A stretch of 64,000 bases of DNA from Desulfuromonadales bacterium (GTDB lineage: Bacteria > Desulfobacterota > Desulfuromonadia > Desulfuromonadales > Syntrophotaleaceae): the NCBI GenBank assembly GCA_030154185.1, contig JASKKK010000001.1, positions 1-64,000 of the forward strand, in the 5' to 3' direction. Below the pieces are notes generated by a model. It worked only from the letters and a program-made list of their open reading frames with translations, had not been told where the DNA came from and searched no databases. The translations under genes and the position numbers were made by a program. Positions within the stretch are counted from its first letter, which is position 1. Every line of letters begins with the position of its first letter. Of this stretch, positions 61,226 to 64,000 are shown piece by piece.

Positions 61226-61508
61226 TTGAAAAACCTCCATATGTTCTGATTTGGCCACTAATGTAGACATTCGGATACTCTTTTGTCAAGGGGCGGACGT
61301 TCCAACCGCCGCTGTCATGGGGTGTTTTCAGGTTTCAGAATGCCGGTGCCTGGTACCCGCACCCACAAGGAAACATCCTCATGAGTAAAAAAATTATAAA
61401 ATGTTGAGAAAAAGCGAAAAGAGTGTAAACTGTCTCTTTGATAGTCTTATCTAATTTGAAAAATCCAAGAGTATTGCAGGCGATGATTCGAACAAGTACG
61501 AACGGAAA

Positions 61509-61566
61509 GGCAAACCCCAGTCGCCGGTTTGCCTTAACCCGGCATTTTGATGCCGGCGTGGCAAAC
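61509..61566 (+). promoter_or_regulatory. Tandem hairpin leader with alternative pairing upstream of GGDEF gene
   Basis: GGCAAACC(61509-61516)/GGTTTGCC(61526-61533) hairpin, CCGGCA/TGCCGG hairpin, then a second GGCAAAC (61560-61566) able to compete for the same GTTTGCC. Confidence 0.35.
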
Positions 61567-61656
61567 GGATAAAGAATGCGTTCTTGCCTTGGTCGAAGTG
61601 ACGAATATGTATGACAACTTTGCATACCGTAAGGCGGTGGTTTTATGGCATGTATG

Positions 61657-63180
61657 AAGGTTTTCATCATCGATTTCAAAGGACGGTTCCATGCCGGTGG
61701 CGCCGCCGGAAGTATGGTTGCAGTGATGATGTTGCTGGTATGGCTGGTGATGGGGGGATGGACTTGCGCCAGGGCCCAGGGGCATGGATGGCAGGAGCCG
61801 AGTGAAATTGAAGGCCTGTCCCTCGCCACGGCAACAACGCTGGCTGCTGCCGGCACCGCATCTTCCTTGGAGATGTCCGGCCCTTCGTATCGTCGGACTA
61901 TCGACCCGGCGGAGGTTGCCGAAAGCCGCCCGGCAGACGCGAATGTTGCCTCCTGGCTTCGCTTTGGCCTGGAACTGGGAATATTCGCGGCTCTTTCATT
62001 CTATTGCCTTATTCTTTTTGCATCCCTTCGTGAGGTCAGCTTTCTCTGGTGCGCCCTGACGGTATTGCTGCTGGGAGTCTTTTTTGTGTCCGTTCATCCT
62101 CTGCCGCGGACCTGTCTGAACGATGTATCTGCAAAAGAGGTCGCACGATTCGCATGGGTAACCATCGGCATTTTTTTCGTCGCCTTGGGATATTTTTCCA
62201 GATCCTTTTTGCATAGTGCCGCGCGGGCTTCGGATCTGTCACGGGTAGACTTCCTGCTGTGGATATTTATCGCGCAGGGTGGTGTTCTGGTTCTGCTGGT
62301 TTATGCAGGTGGCGCTCGGGTAAGCGGTCCGGCGATTTTATTCATGACGAGTCCCTCTGTCGTCCTGTTGAGTGCAGCGAGCCTGGACGCCTGGCATAAG
62401 GGAATCGAAAAGGCGCGTTTCCTGTTCGGAGCAAGTGTTCTTGCGGGCGCTGAAGCAGTCGCGCAGGTTGTCGTATTGTCGGACGATTTGCCCTTTCCTC
62501 AAGCGGGAAGTTATCTGTTGGAAGTTGGCTGTACGGGGGTAGGGTTGTTGCTGGTGTGTGCGCTTGGCGACAGGATCGGGGCGTTACAAAAAGAGAAGGA
62601 GGTGCTACGGGTTTCCGAGCGGCGGCATATGCTTCTGGCTTTTACAGATGGTCTGACCGGTTTGTTCAATATGAGGTATTTTCGGACTCGGCTTGAGTTG
62701 GAGATTCGCAGTGCAGAACAATTGGATCAGCCCCTTACCCTGATGATGATGGACATCGACAACTTCAAGTTGTTCAACGATTCTTTCGGACATCTCGAAG
62801 GGGATCGTGTATTGCGCCGGTTGGGGGAGTTGATAACCAAGGTGAGCCGAGAGGATGATGTAGCCTGCCGCTACGGGGGGGAAGATTTCGCCGTCATTCT
62901 TCCGGCAAGTGCTCCGCATGGGGCCATCGATATCCATGAACGTCTGCAACAGGCTCTACAGCAATGGGCCGGGCGCGAAAAAGAGGGCTTCCCGTATCTG
63001 GTGACATTGAGCGTCGGAGTTGCCGAACACCTGCCCGGCCAAATGGCCGACGATCTCATAGCAAGGGCCGATGCCGCTTTGTATGCCGCCAAGGAAGGTG
63101 GCCGCAACCAGCTTGTGATGAGCGATCCTTGTGCTACGGTCGACGAAGGGGTGTATGACGCCAGTTTTACAGGCTGGTGA
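61657..63180 (+). CDS. Membrane-bound diguanylate cyclase (GGDEF)
   Basis: Hydrophobic N-terminal region; DGLTGLFNMRYFRTRLELEI; MDIDNFKLFNDSFGHLEGDRVLRRLGELI..SREDDVACRYGGEDFAVILP (GGEDF, RxxD I-site). Confidence 0.93.
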   Translation, partial: KVFIIDFKGRFHAGGAAGSMVAVMMLLVWLVMGGWTCARAQGHGWQEPSEIEGLSLATATTLAAAGTASSLEMSGPSYRRTIDPAEVAESRPADANVASWLRFGLELGIFAALSFYCLILFASLREVSFLWCALTVLLLGVFFVSVHPLPRTCLNDVSAKEVARFAWVTIGIFFVALGYFSRSFLHSAARASDLSRVDFLLWIFIAQGGVLVLLVYAGGARVSGPAILFMTSPSVVLLSAASLDAWHKGIEKARFLFGASVLAGAEAVAQVVVLSDDLPFPQAGSYLLEVGCTGVGLLLVCALGDRIGALQKEKEVLRVSERRHMLLAFTDGLTGLFNMRYFRTRLELEIRSAEQLDQPLTLMMMDIDNFKLFNDSFGHLEGDRVLRRLGELITKVSREDDVACRYGGEDFAVILPASAPHGAIDIHERLQQALQQWAGREKEGFPYLVTLSVGVAEHLPGQMADDLIARADAALYAAKEGGRNQLVMSDPCATVDEGVYDASFTGW

Positions 63181-63207
63181 AAAACGGCCTGTAAACGCTG
63201 AAGCGTT

Positions 63208-63996
63208 CTACAGTTCGAGAGCACGAACGGCCTGCAGAGCCACCCGTATGGCATTCTGCTGGGCCAACTCCTTCCGATCCGGATCGATGCTTTCACTTGC
63301 AGTTCGTCCAGCCAGGACTCCGCAGATGCACCCGGCCGAAAATCCGTAAACTCCAGCCATTTTAAAAAGAGTTCCAGCTTCCATTTCATAATTCAGAATA
63401 TTCAGACGACGATATTCCTCGGTGACTCCCTGCAGATGGCGCAGCAGATAGGGGTTGGCCGACGTGGTTACACGTTCCTGCCCTTCATAGAATGTGTCGA
63501 CGGAGGCGGTCAGGCCTACATGATGCTCGATGCGCAGGTTGCGTGCAGCTTCCGCCAGGGCCACGGTAAGGAAAGGGTCCGCCGCGGCCGGATATTCCGG
63601 AGGGGCGACATCGTTGGCGGCTCCCTGCCGGCACAAAGCTGCATTGGAAATGACGACGCTGCCGACCCTGACACGTTCCTGAATGGAGCCGCAGGTTCCG
63701 ACCCGAATAATGCGGCGAATGCCGGCGGCAAACAGTTCGTTGACCACGATGCTCAGGGATGGGGCACCCATGCCACTGGTGGCTGCAAGCAACGGTTGGC
63801 CCGTATCGAGGGCGAGCAGATAGCTGTGCAAGCCCCGGTTTTCCGATAAAGTTTTCAGGCAGGATACGCCTTCGGTGGTCATGGCAATCTGTCTTGTGCG
63901 TTCGGGTGCTCCGCATAACAAGGCGGTAACCGGAGGAAGCTCACCGAGGTCCCCGGTATTGAAACCTATATGGTAAAGAGGTCGATGATCGGTCAT
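63208..63996 (-). CDS. Nucleoside phosphorylase (uridine phosphorylase-like)
   Basis: TSGMGAPSLSIVVNELFAAGIRRIIRVGTCGSIQERVRVGSVVISNAALCRQG; ILNYEMEAGTLFKMAGVYGFSAGCICGVLAGR. Confidence 0.93.
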   Translation of the reverse strand: MTDHRPLYHIGFNTGDLGELPPVTALLCGAPERTRQIAMTTEGVSCLKTLSENRGLHSYLLALDTGQPLLAATSGMGAPSLSIVVNELFAAGIRRIIRVGTCGSIQERVRVGSVVISNAALCRQGAANDVAPPEYPAAADPFLTVALAEAARNLRIEHHVGLTASVDTFYEGQERVTTSANPYLLRHLQGVTEEYRRLNILNYEMEAGTLFKMAGVYGFSAGCICGVLAGRTASESIDPDRKELAQQNAIRVALQAVRALEL

Positions 63997-64000
63997 GAAA

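Noticed and set aside
61500-61570. GEMM (c-di-GMP/cGAMP) riboswitch call
   Set aside because: AAAGGCAAACC is present but the second conserved strand (GACGCAAAGCC) and the tetraloop receptor are missing; kept only as a leader of unknown type.
61335-61856. 173-aa minus-strand ORF overlapping the GGDEF gene leader
   Set aside because: No domain pattern; mostly runs across the hairpin leader and antisense to the GGDEF signal-peptide region.

Overview
This window looks like chromosomal DNA from a high-GC bacterium of the Desulfuromonadales type (Pelobacter/Syntrophotalea/Desulfuromonas-like). The assignment is an inference from gene content and order, e.g. rng-rplU-rpmA-obg-proB-proA-nadD-rsfS-rlmH. 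Most of it is ordinary core metabolism: proline, N assimilation, ilvE, gpmI, ackA/pta, gcvH, hpt, ferritin, Na/Pi transport and c-di-GMP enzymes. There is one tRNA (Arg-CCG). I saw no CRISPR array, prophage, IS element or rRNA. The most interesting content is respiratory. (i) A complete alternative complex III (ACIII)-type cluster (45.4-52.8 kb) includes an extra polytopic membrane protein whose C-terminal domain is a monoheme cytochrome c. (ii) A separate two-gene unit (29.7-32.1 kb) encodes a divergent cytochrome bd/CydA-like protein with a fused C-terminal c-heme domain plus a polytopic partner. By eye, the membrane part of the unusual ACIII protein resembles that bd-like partner. Other notable points: a split archaeal-type glutamate synthase operon and an amtB without glnK, both preceded by sigma-54-like promoters; a LapA-LapB fusion; an internally deleted EmrB-type MFS remnant; MITE-like and heptad-repeat intergenic elements; a candidate structured ncRNA; and a short ferredoxin gene with a TTG start that is missing from the ORF track. 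All family calls come from reading sequence motifs; no database searches were run.
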